28,488 nt of DNA from Oscillospiraceae bacterium (lineage in GTDB: Bacteria > Bacillota_A > Clostridia > Oscillospirales > Oscillospiraceae): NCBI GenBank assembly GCA_017456105.1, contig JAFTKA010000006.1:1-28488 (forward strand), given 5' to 3'. The first letter of the stretch is position 1, and every line of letters begins with the position of its first letter. The notes beneath the pieces are model-generated. The model was not told the DNA's origin. It was given only the letters and a program-made list of their open reading frames with translations, and ran no database searches. The translations under genes and the position numbers were made by a program. Positions 6,458 to 13,421 of the stretch are shown in pieces.

Positions 6458-7126
6458 TTAGATCTTGAAAGCCTTTTCCGTGGGAAGGGCGAAGATAATG
6501 CCGTTGGCAGGGGAACTCAGACCAAAGTGGCTGTTGACCTCCTCCATGATCTGCTTGCTGACCTTGGCAGGAGCCAGAATGCAGAGCATTTCCCGCTCGC
6601 CGTCCACCTTGGCGTCCACGAACTCGGCAAACTGCTCGAAGTCCGCCAGACGGCCTTTGAGTACCGTGCCGCCGGTGGCACCGGCTTTTCTTGCCACCTG
6701 CATCACATCTTCGCTATATCCTTCATTGACCGATATGACGATCAGATTTTTATGGTGTTCGTTCTGCATATTTACCTGCTCCCTTTCCTTGTTCTGACTG
6801 ACGTTAAAGTTCAGGATCTCACTGAGAATCCTTCCGGCTGCGGCCACGTCGAGAATGATCATCAGGCCACCGTATTTGGAATGGCTCTGAAAGGACTCAC
6901 CGAAATTGGCGACCATATCCCGGATATCACTTTCCGCACCCAGGCTGATGATCACGTCCTTGCTGTTTGTACCCAAACCGAAAAGGTCCATCATCTCCGT
7001 GGGGGCAGTACCAAAACCGATGGTGTGGAAATTGATCCGGATATTCAATTCGTGCAGGGCCTTGATGAGCTTCTTGCCTTTGCCGGGTTCCACGATGGAT
7101 AAAAGGGCTAATATTTTTTTACGCAT
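6458..7126 (-). CDS. PII-like regulatory protein paired with DUF1538
   Basis: A 222-residue cytoplasmic protein that looks like two tandem PII-like (ferredoxin-fold) halves. The first contains ALLSIVEPGKGKKLIKALHE and a GFGTAP loop; the second, after an NVSQNKEREQVN linker near residue 115, contains LIVISVNEGYSEDVMQVARK and GATGGTVLKGR. PII proteins sense small molecules such as nucleotides through such loops and control a partner, often a membrane transporter. The ATG at 7126 lies inside the end of the DUF1538 gene (8-base overlap), and GGGAGGG is embedded in that gene, so the two are translationally coupled. The longer frame to 7147 has no better site. Function is inferred from pairing; the ligand is unknown. 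Confidence 0.82.
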   Translation of the reverse strand: MRKKILALLSIVEPGKGKKLIKALHELNIRINFHTIGFGTAPTEMMDLFGLGTNSKDVIISLGAESDIRDMVANFGESFQSHSKYGGLMIILDVAAAGRILSEILNFNVSQNKEREQVNMQNEHHKNLIVISVNEGYSEDVMQVARKAGATGGTVLKGRLADFEQFAEFVDAKVDGEREMLCILAPAKVSKQIMEEVNSHFGLSSPANGIIFALPTEKAFKI

Positions 7127-8651
7127 TGTTGTGGCCCTCCCCGTCAAAAATTACGATGTCGTCTTTGATCATACTCAGCTCTGTGTGGAGCTTGCGGACT
7201 TTGTAAGCGTGTTTTCGTCTTTCATACAGGCCCAAAACCTGAATAGTGATCAGCGGGGCCATGGCGATCAATGCCACGATGCCGAAGGCATCGGTCATCA
7301 CATTTCCCCCCAGAGCCTGACAAGCACCCATAGCAAAGGGCAGCATAAAGGTGGAGGTCATAGGACCGCTGGCGACACCGCCGGAGTCAAAGGCGATGCC
7401 GGTGTAGATGGCCGGTACGAAGAAGCTGATGACAATGGAGATCACATAGCCGCAGATCAAAAACGGCAGAATGGGAACACCGGTCAGAACTCTCAGCATG
7501 GCGATGCCAACGGAGACGGAAACGCCGATGGAAAGCGCCAGGGCAACGGATTTTTGGGTGATCGCACCGTTGGTAACCTCGTTGACCTGCCGCTTCAAAG
7601 AGTGGACAGCAGGCTCGGCGGCAACCACAAAGTAGCCCATCAGCATACCAATGGGGATCAGCAGGGTCTTCAGAGAGCCACCGGCAAGCTCCCCGCCGAT
7701 CAGTCTGCCGGCGGGCATAAAGCCCACATTGGCACCGGTCAAAAACAGCACAAGACCGATGTAAGTGTAAACAAAGCCCACGGTCATTCTGAAGAAATTG
7801 TGGATATGGTATCTTCTGGTGATCAGCTGGAAGAGAACAAAAATGAAAACAATGGGCACAAAGGCCAGAGCCACCTCTTCTGCGTACTTGGGAAGAGCCA
7901 GGGCAAACTGCCGGAAGGCCTCCGTGGAGGTCAGGATCTCCGGCACGACCTGGACTGCCGGGCCGGAGGCGTCGGGCTTGTAGAAGATGCTCAAAAGCAG
8001 TACCGACAGGATCGGGCCGATGCTGCAAAGGGCAACCAGACCAAAGCTGTGTTCACCTGCCTGCTTGCCCTTTTTGTTGGCGGCAAGACCGGCACCCAGA
8101 GCCATAATAAAGGGTACGGTAATGGGGCCCGTGGTAACGCCGCCGGAATCAAAGGCGGTGGGGATAAACTCCCGGGGAGCAAAGAAGGCAAGCATAATGA
8201 TCAGGCCGTAGAAGATCAGAAGCAGCGTCCGCAGGGGAATACCCTTCCGGTTTCGGATCAGGGTGATGCTGAGAAACAAGCCTACACCCAGGCCTACGCA
8301 GCCGATCAAAAGGGAATTTTCAATGGCAGGAACCTGCTCTGCCAACACCTGCAGATCCGGCTCGGAAATGGTGATCAGAACGCCCAATACAAAGCAGATC
8401 AGCAGGGGCAGGAGAAACCGGCTCTTTTTATTCAGGGATTTGCCCATGCCGTCGCCCAGGGGCTCCATGGAGATGCCCGAGCCCACGGTGAAAAAGCTCA
8501 TACCCAAAATCAGCAAGATCGTTCCGAATAAAAACAGCACCAGCACACCGGCGTCCAGGTCAACAAAGCTGACCGACAGGATCAAAACGATCAAGGCGAT
8601 GGGCAGCACCGACTTCAGGGATTCTTTCACAGAAGCGAGAATATGTGCCAT
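7119..8651 (-). CDS. DUF1538 polytopic membrane protein
   Basis: A 510-residue membrane protein with about 12 or more hydrophobic segments. It shows an internal duplication: AFDSGGVTTGP (166-176) recurs as AFDSGGVASGP (420-430); EP motifs recur at 97 and 346; GSGI and GANV motifs at 57 and 306. Each pair is about 250 residues apart. This is the DUF1538 signature, a family without a settled substrate; the repeat symmetry is typical of transporters and channels. The C-terminal tail is charged and cytoplasmic and overlaps the start of the PII-like gene. GAGGTG precedes the ATG. The promoter at 8692-8720, with a palindrome at the predicted start of transcription, suggests repressor control. Confidence 0.9.
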   Translation of the reverse strand: MAHILASVKESLKSVLPIALIVLILSVSFVDLDAGVLVLFLFGTILLILGMSFFTVGSGISMEPLGDGMGKSLNKKSRFLLPLLICFVLGVLITISEPDLQVLAEQVPAIENSLLIGCVGLGVGLFLSITLIRNRKGIPLRTLLLIFYGLIIMLAFFAPREFIPTAFDSGGVTTGPITVPFIMALGAGLAANKKGKQAGEHSFGLVALCSIGPILSVLLLSIFYKPDASGPAVQVVPEILTSTEAFRQFALALPKYAEEVALAFVPIVFIFVLFQLITRRYHIHNFFRMTVGFVYTYIGLVLFLTGANVGFMPAGRLIGGELAGGSLKTLLIPIGMLMGYFVVAAEPAVHSLKRQVNEVTNGAITQKSVALALSIGVSVSVGIAMLRVLTGVPILPFLICGYVISIVISFFVPAIYTGIAFDSGGVASGPMTSTFMLPFAMGACQALGGNVMTDAFGIVALIAMAPLITIQVLGLYERRKHAYKVRKLHTELSMIKDDIVIFDGEGHNNA

Positions 8652-8673
8652 GAATACACCTCAAAATTTCACA

Positions 8674-8691
8674 AATTAACGATCGTTAATT
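8674..8691. promoter_or_regulatory. 18-bp perfect palindrome, candidate operator
   Basis: AATTAACGATCGTTAATT is a perfect palindrome lying directly after the -10 of the DUF1538 promoter, so it covers the predicted transcription start. That is a typical repressor position, e.g. for a TetR-type protein. No such regulator is encoded nearby. Confidence 0.7.
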
Positions 8692-8720
8692 AGTATACCA
8701 TAGGAGCGGTACCATTTCAA
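8692..8720 (-). promoter_or_regulatory. Promoter of the DUF1538/PII-like operon
   Basis: On the minus strand, TTGAAA (8720-8715) and TATACT (8697-8692) are spaced 17 bp. Confidence 0.78.
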
Positions 8721-8733
8721 ATAGATAAATTGT

Positions 8734-8765
8734 AAAATAAACGCCCTGCGGCTGTGCCGCAGGGC
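8734..8765 (-). terminator. Terminator of the zinc-ribbon protein gene
   Basis: A perfect 9-bp GC-rich stem (8743-8751 with 8757-8765) around a 5-base loop. On the minus strand it is followed by GTTTATTTT. It lies just after the stop codon at 8773. Confidence 0.82.
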
Positions 8766-8772
8766 TTATGCT

Positions 8773-9180
8773 TTACAGATCCAGCAGATTGGGGTCGACA
8801 GGCACTAATACGAAGGTGTTGGAGATGAAGCCGGGCTTCATATATACCTTCATATACACGTCCTTGTTCTCCGGAGAGAGGGTGATCTCCACATCGTGGC
8901 ATCTTCTGTTCATACCAACAGCAACGTGGAGGTTGTATGTACCGTAGGGCAGGGGCATACGGATCAGCTCCCGGTTGGCAATATAGCCGTAGGGATCATT
9001 GTTCAGGTAAATGCCGAAGCCGCCGGCGATACCAAAGGGAGAACCCTGACGGTACAGGTAGATATTGCCGCCCTCGGACAGATCAATGGGGGACTTGCAC
9101 TTAACGCAATTGACATTATCGTCCCGGTAGTTTTCTACCTCACCGCATTTGGGACATTTAATTCTGACTTTCGCTGCCAT
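8773..9180 (-). CDS. Zinc-ribbon protein with DUF2846-like domain
   Basis: A 135-residue protein. An N-terminal zinc ribbon (C9, C12, C25, C28; CPKCG...CVKCK) is followed by a beta-rich domain of about 90 residues with GNIYLYRQGSPFG, a central YLNNDPYGYIANRE and PLPYGTYNLHV. The order of a short carried ligand-like loop, N-D-x-x-x-G-Y-I and the closing P-x-G-x-H/Y-x-x strand resembles DUF2846, whose role is unknown. There is no signal peptide, so it should be cytoplasmic. AAGGAGAA is 8 bases from ATG 9180 but only 2 from ATG 9186, so 9180 is preferred. It is a single gene with its own promoter and terminator. Confidence 0.8.
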   Translation of the reverse strand: MAAKVRIKCPKCGEVENYRDDNVNCVKCKSPIDLSEGGNIYLYRQGSPFGIAGGFGIYLNNDPYGYIANRELIRMPLPYGTYNLHVAVGMNRRCHDVEITLSPENKDVYMKVYMKPGFISNTFVLVPVDPNLLDL

Positions 9181-9226
9181 TTTCATTTCTCCTTTACAGA
9201 CAAATTATATTAGGGTCTGTACATAC

Positions 9227-9255
9227 AGTATATCATGGGCGGGCCTGAGTGTCAA
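9227..9255 (-). promoter_or_regulatory. Promoter of the zinc-ribbon protein gene
   Basis: On the minus strand, TTGACA (9255-9250) and TATACT (9232-9227) are spaced 17 bp. The -35 lies directly beside the terminator of the upstream lipoprotein gene. Confidence 0.8.
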
Positions 9256-9257
9256 AC

Positions 9258-9287
9258 AAAAAGCCCTCCCGGGGGGGAGGGCTTTTT
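9258..9287 (-). terminator. Terminator of the DUF4854-like lipoprotein gene
   Basis: An 8-bp GC stem (9263-9270 with 9275-9282) around GGGG, extended by A/T pairs on both sides, lies just past the stop codon at 9299. T-rich on both strands. Confidence 0.9.
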
Positions 9288-9298
9288 TCTTAATCGGA

Positions 9299-9724
9299 TT
9301 ACTTGTTGCCGGCAGTAACGGTAGCCAGTACGTCGCCGTCTACTTCGCAAACCACAACTTCAAAGTACTCGATCTCGGGCAGATCCTTCTGCATGGTCTC
9401 CAGAGCGGACTCGAACACGGAGTCCATAGCGTCGTAGGTCTCCTGCAGCAGATCCTTGGTGGCAGCGTCAACCTCGTCCAGCTCGTTGATGTTGATGGTC
9501 ATCACGAAGCCCATACCCTCGACCTTGATGTCGGAGGTGCAGGTCATACCGGAGGAAGTAGCGAAGCTGCTCTCCATAGAGGAAACCAGATCAGCCTTAT
9601 TTGCCTCGATGTACGCAGCAATCTTGGAGTTGTCGACCTTGGGAGCGTCAGCAGAGCCGCCGCCGCAAGCGACCAGGGACAGGGAAAGAACCAGTGCCAA
9701 AACAAGTGCGATAATTTTTTTCAT
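9299..9724 (-). CDS. Small lipoprotein, DUF4854-like
   Basis: A 141-residue lipoprotein: MKKIIALVLALVLSLSLVAC with the lipid-bearing cysteine at C20, followed by a short G/S linker. The mature part is acidic, with an AAYIEANKADLVSSMESSF helix, a beta segment around FVMTININELDEVD, and a second helix (YDAMDSVFESALETMQKDL). This layout resembles the DUF4854 family of Firmicutes lipoproteins, of unknown function; the match is from memory of the family shape. AAGGAGAGG precedes the ATG. It has its own promoter and terminator. Confidence 0.88.
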   Translation of the reverse strand: MKKIIALVLALVLSLSLVACGGGSADAPKVDNSKIAAYIEANKADLVSSMESSFATSSGMTCTSDIKVEGMGFVMTININELDEVDAATKDLLQETYDAMDSVFESALETMQKDLPEIEYFEVVVCEVDGDVLATVTAGNK

Positions 9725-9762
9725 AACAGAACCTCTCCTTTATTTATGATATTGGCCACCTG

Positions 9763-9791
9763 ATTATACACCCGCCGGCAGGAAAAAGCAA
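9763..9791 (-). promoter_or_regulatory. Promoter of the DUF4854-like lipoprotein gene
   Basis: On the minus strand, TTGCTT (9791-9786) and TATAAT (9768-9763) are spaced 17 bp. It diverges from the promoter at 9826-9854. Confidence 0.78.
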
Positions 9792-9825
9792 GGGGAAAAA
9801 ACCGCTGCCGGATTGCAGATTTTTC

Positions 9826-9854
9826 TTGTGAAATTTGTCGAATTGTGTTACAAT
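9826..9854 (+). promoter_or_regulatory. Promoter of the TVP38-PlsC fusion operon
   Basis: TTGTGA (9826-9831) and TACAAT (9849-9854) are spaced 17 bp, 41 bases ahead of the ATG. Confidence 0.7.
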
Positions 9855-9895
9855 TAAAAAAATGTTCATAATTTCCCGAAGGAGGTGTGTTGGAA

Positions 9896-11806
9896 ATGGC
9901 TATAAAAAAGGAGACCAAAAGCAAGCTGAAGATCGCCATCGGACTGATCGTGTTCCTGGCACTTCTGATGGTGTTCGTGTTCTCCGGCGATAATTTTGAT
10001 CTGCTGAAAAGCGTTTTCAACGACGACCTCTCCAATGAGGAATTGCGGGATAAACTAAGCGAATTCGGCTGGAAGGGATACATCACCGTAGTGGCACTGG
10101 CCCTTTTGCAGGTGATCTGTGCGGTGCTGCCTGCTGAGCCGGTGCAGGTGCTGGGTGGTCTGACCTTCGGCTTCCCCATCGGCCTTCTGTGCTGCGGAAT
10201 CGGCGTATTGATAGGAAACACCGTCATCTACCTGCTGCAAAAAACCTTTGGCGATAAGCTTCGGGGCTTCTTTATCAAAAAACTGCATCTGGATCTGGAG
10301 AAGATCGCAGAGTCTAACAAATGTATTCTAATCATTTTTATTCTCTATTTCCTGCCGGCGATCCCCTACGGTATGATCTGCTTTTTTGCCGCCAGCACCG
10401 GAATGAGTTACCGGCGGTATATCACCGTAACCATGCTGGGCTCTCTGCCGTCAATTTGCATCGGCGTGGGTCTTGGTTATATGGCCATCGCCTCCAGCTG
10501 GATCGTGTCGGTTTGTGTGTTCGGTGTGCTTTTGATCCTGCTGGCAGTGATGATGCTGAAAAAGGACAGATTGTTCTCCAAGCTGAATAACTATGCCGAC
10601 AAGCATAAAAAGTCCACCCGGCACGAGGTCCGCAAGCCCAATGGCTTTTTGCTGGGGATCCTGCGGGTGGTGTGCAAGGCATACTTCCGGCTGCGGGGCG
10701 TGAAGATCCAGGCGGTCAACAAGGTAGGAAGGTTGCAAAAGCCGGCCATTGTGCTGTGTAATCACGGCTCGTTTATCGACTTCCTCTATGCCGACAAGCT
10801 GCTGAAAAAGGAACAGGCCAATTACATTATCGCAAGACTGTATTTTTACCATAAATACCTGCGATGGCTTCTCAAGCAGGTGGGCGGCTTCCCCAAGAGT
10901 ATGTTCGCTCTGGATATGGAAAGCACCAAAAACTGCCTGAAGGTTCTCAAAGAAGGCGGCTGCCTGACCATGATGCCGGAGGCCCGGCTCTCCACGGCCG
11001 GCCGGTTTGAGGACGTTCAGGAGAGCACCTATTCCTTCCTGAAAAAATCCGGTGTTTCCGTTTACACCATCAAGTTCAGCGGCGACTATTTTGCCAATCC
11101 CAAGTGGGGCAAGGGCTTCCGTCGGGGATCACGGGTAGAGGCGGAGCTGGATATTCTCTACACTGCAGAACAGGTGAAGAGCCTTTCTGTGGAACAGCTC
11201 AAGGCCGGTGTGGAGCAGCGGCTGTATTATGACGAATTTGAATGGCTTGAGACCCGACCCAAGCAACGCTACCGCAACCGGCGTATGGCTGAGGGACTGG
11301 AAAATATCCTGACCACCTGTCCCGTCTGCGGAAAGAAATACACCCTTACCACCAAAAAGAACAAGGTGTTCTGTGAAGACTGCGGCTACCTGACGTCCGT
11401 GGATAACCGCTATGGCTTCACCGGCGGTTTCCGATTCCAAAATCTTGCCCAGTGGTATGACTGGCAAAAGGAGCTTTTGGCAAAGGAGATCTCCGAAAAT
11501 GAGGAATTTGTCCTCACATCTTCAGTGGAATTGCGGCTTCCCAGCGACGGCAACGGTCTGACCCGCAGTGCAGGACAGGGTGTATGCCGGCTCAGCCGTC
11601 AGGGACTTTTCTATAGCGGCACCAGGGACGGCGAAACCGTGGAACGGCTGTTCCCCATGGAGCATATCTACAGATTGCTGTTCGGTGCCGGTGAAAATTT
11701 TGAGATCTACAACGGTACAGAGCTCTGGTATTTCGTGCCCCAGGAGAAGCGGTCGGCGGTGGATTGGTATCTGGCGTCCATGCTTTTGAAGGACGAACAG
11801 GCGTAA
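9896..11806 (+). CDS. TVP38/DedA-PlsC acyltransferase-zinc-ribbon fusion
   Basis: A 636-residue fusion. Residues ~15-220 are a TVP38/DedA (VTT, SNARE-associated) membrane domain with FGFPIGLLCCGIGVLIGN and FLPAIPYGMICFFAASTGMS motifs. Residues ~245-440 are a PlsC-type acyltransferase with NHGSFID (H290, D295, standard HX4D) and MPEARLSTAG (E362). A zinc ribbon follows (C475, C478, C493, C496). The last ~130 residues are a soluble domain I cannot name. DedA/VTT proteins can move or scramble lipids across membranes, so moving and acylating one lipid in one protein is a plausible inference. AAGGAGGTG favours ATG 9896 over the GTG/TTG codons just before. The carrier gene at 11823 follows 16 bases later. 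Confidence 0.88.
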   Translation: MAIKKETKSKLKIAIGLIVFLALLMVFVFSGDNFDLLKSVFNDDLSNEELRDKLSEFGWKGYITVVALALLQVICAVLPAEPVQVLGGLTFGFPIGLLCCGIGVLIGNTVIYLLQKTFGDKLRGFFIKKLHLDLEKIAESNKCILIIFILYFLPAIPYGMICFFAASTGMSYRRYITVTMLGSLPSICIGVGLGYMAIASSWIVSVCVFGVLLILLAVMMLKKDRLFSKLNNYADKHKKSTRHEVRKPNGFLLGILRVVCKAYFRLRGVKIQAVNKVGRLQKPAIVLCNHGSFIDFLYADKLLKKEQANYIIARLYFYHKYLRWLLKQVGGFPKSMFALDMESTKNCLKVLKEGGCLTMMPEARLSTAGRFEDVQESTYSFLKKSGVSVYTIKFSGDYFANPKWGKGFRRGSRVEAELDILYTAEQVKSLSVEQLKAGVEQRLYYDEFEWLETRPKQRYRNRRMAEGLENILTTCPVCGKKYTLTTKKNKVFCEDCGYLTSVDNRYGFTGGFRFQNLAQWYDWQKELLAKEISENEEFVLTSSVELRLPSDGNGLTRSAGQGVCRLSRQGLFYSGTRDGETVERLFPMEHIYRLLFGAGENFEIYNGTELWYFVPQEKRSAVDWYLASMLLKDEQA

Positions 11807-11822
11807 AACAGGAGGGATTCAT

Positions 11823-13277
11823 ATTTTAACAAAGACAAAAGAGAAAACGACGGCAGAAAAAGAACAAGCCTTTTCCAGCATCAGCGTAAAATCCTTTATT
11901 ATGGTGGTGGCGATTTTGCTGGCGATATTGTTCCTTTGCGGATCGCTGAGCTATTTCGTGCCCCAGGGAAGCTTCGCAAGAGATGCTGAAAACAATATCA
12001 TTCCCGGCACTTATACAGAGCTGGGCGTCAAGGGGATCTCCTTTGACAAAGTCCTGACTGCACCTTTCCGGGTGTTCGGCACCGAGGACGGCATCACCAT
12101 TATTATGATCAGTGTGTTTTTGCTGGTGATGAGCGGTGTTTTCAATATCCTGGACAAAACCGGCGGCATTAAGACCTTTATTGCCAGCATTTTGGGCCGG
12201 GTCCGGGATAAGGGCGGCCCTGTGGTGTGCATTACGGTGCTGGTGTTTATGCTGTTCGGCAGCCTTTTCGGTATGTTTGAGGAGCTGGTAACGCTATTGC
12301 CTTTGGTGATCGTATTTATGCTGTCCATGAAGATGGACACCATGATCGGCCTGGGTGCCTGCTTGCTGGCGGCCTGCTTCGGCTTCTCCACTGCCATCAC
12401 CAACCCCTTCTCGGTTGGCACGGCGGCACAGTACGCAGGGGTCCACGCCTCCTCCGGTGCATGGCTGAGAATCGTATTCTTTGTGATCGTGTACCTGATT
12501 TTGTGCGGCTTTTTAATGCTGTACCTGAAGAAGATCGAGAGAAGACCCCAGTGCTCTCCCACCTATGATGCCGATCAGAAGAAGCGGGAAACCATGGCAG
12601 TCGAAAATGAGGTCATGCCGGAAAACCAAAGGAAGGTCTTCCGGGTCTATGCCTGCTTCTTCGCCATTCAGGGCGTGCTTTTGGTGGCCATCGCCTGTAT
12701 CCGTGCCATTTCGGGCTTTGCGATCCCCATTCTGGCGGCAAGCTTTTTGATCTCCGGCATTATTTCCGGTCTGATCGTCTGCAAGAAATTCGGACGGGTC
12801 ATGAGCTGCTTTGCCAAGGGTGCGGTAACCATGCTCCCGGCGGTATTGATGATCGCCATTGCCTCCTCTGTAAAGCTGGTGATGGAGGAAAGCGGCATCA
12901 TCGACACGGTGATGAACTTTGTACTCCAACTGCTGGAGGGCAAGAGCAAATTTGTTGCGATCCTTCTGATCTACGTGCTGATCCTGTTTTTGCAAATGTT
13001 CATCGGCTCGGCATCGGCCAAGATCTTCCTGGTGATGCCCATCGTGCTGCCCATTACCGAGGCTCTCGGCATTTCTCCGAACCTGGTGATTCTGACCTAC
13101 TGTATGGCAGACGGCTTTACCGATGTGATCCTGCCCACCAACCCGGTGCTGCTGATCGGTCTTTCCATGGCCAATGTTTCCTACTGGAAATGGCTGAAGT
13201 GGACCTGGAAGCTGCAGCTATTGCTGTTTGCAATCTCGGTTTTGGTGTTGGGATTCGGCATTGCCATTGGATATTAA
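11823..13277 (+). CDS. YfcC/DcuC-type carrier, probable ATT start
   Basis: A membrane carrier of 484 residues with 11-13 hydrophobic segments. It has the YfcC-family motifs FVPQGSF after the first helix, FGMFEELVTLLPLV, STAITNPFSVGTA, FIGSASAKIFLVMPIV and DGFTDVILPTNPVL. The family belongs to the DcuC/YfcC carboxylate and amino-acid carriers; the substrate is not predictable. The first ATG (11901) begins at the first helix and has no ribosome binding site. In the same frame, an ATT at 11823 lies 7 bases after GGAGG (11811-11815), and the in-frame region contains no ATG, GTG, TTG or CTG back to the stop at 11787. ATT at 11817 is too close to the site. It likely shares the promoter of the fusion gene. 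Confidence 0.86.
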   Translation: MLTKTKEKTTAEKEQAFSSISVKSFIMVVAILLAILFLCGSLSYFVPQGSFARDAENNIIPGTYTELGVKGISFDKVLTAPFRVFGTEDGITIIMISVFLLVMSGVFNILDKTGGIKTFIASILGRVRDKGGPVVCITVLVFMLFGSLFGMFEELVTLLPLVIVFMLSMKMDTMIGLGACLLAACFGFSTAITNPFSVGTAAQYAGVHASSGAWLRIVFFVIVYLILCGFLMLYLKKIERRPQCSPTYDADQKKRETMAVENEVMPENQRKVFRVYACFFAIQGVLLVAIACIRAISGFAIPILAASFLISGIISGLIVCKKFGRVMSCFAKGAVTMLPAVLMIAIASSVKLVMEESGIIDTVMNFVLQLLEGKSKFVAILLIYVLILFLQMFIGSASAKIFLVMPIVLPITEALGISPNLVILTYCMADGFTDVILPTNPVLLIGLSMANVSYWKWLKWTWKLQLLLFAISVLVLGFGIAIGY

Positions 13278-13279
13278 AT

Positions 13280-13314
13280 AAAACACGGCAGAGAATTTCT
13301 CTGCCGTGTTTTTT
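13280..13314 (+). terminator. Terminator of the fusion/carrier operon
   Basis: A perfect 14-bp stem (13281-13294 with 13298-13311) around ATT, followed by T's, just after the carrier stop codon. Confidence 0.92.
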
Positions 13315-13356
13315 GCAAAAATTTACAAAAAAGCCGCTTTTGCCCGATAAAGTTTC

Positions 13357-13385
13357 TTGCTTTTTCGACAAGACAGTGGTATAAT
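13357..13385 (+). promoter_or_regulatory. Promoter of the uracil permease gene
   Basis: TTGCTT (13357-13362) and TATAAT (13380-13385) are spaced 17 bp. The leader to the ATG is only ~30 bases, too short for a PyrR attenuator or a purine riboswitch. Confidence 0.75.
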
Positions 13386-13421
13386 CGACCTGTCAAAAAT
13401 TTTAACTTTGGAGGTCTAAAA

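Noticed and set aside
6906..8531. Open plus-strand frame of 541 codons opposite the DUF1538 gene
   Set aside because: It translates to a low-complexity, Q/G/H-rich sequence, while the minus strand gives a recognisable membrane protein with motifs and promoter.
13386..13421. Purine riboswitch or PyrR attenuator before the uracil permease
   Set aside because: The leader is only ~36 bases and has no matching motif.
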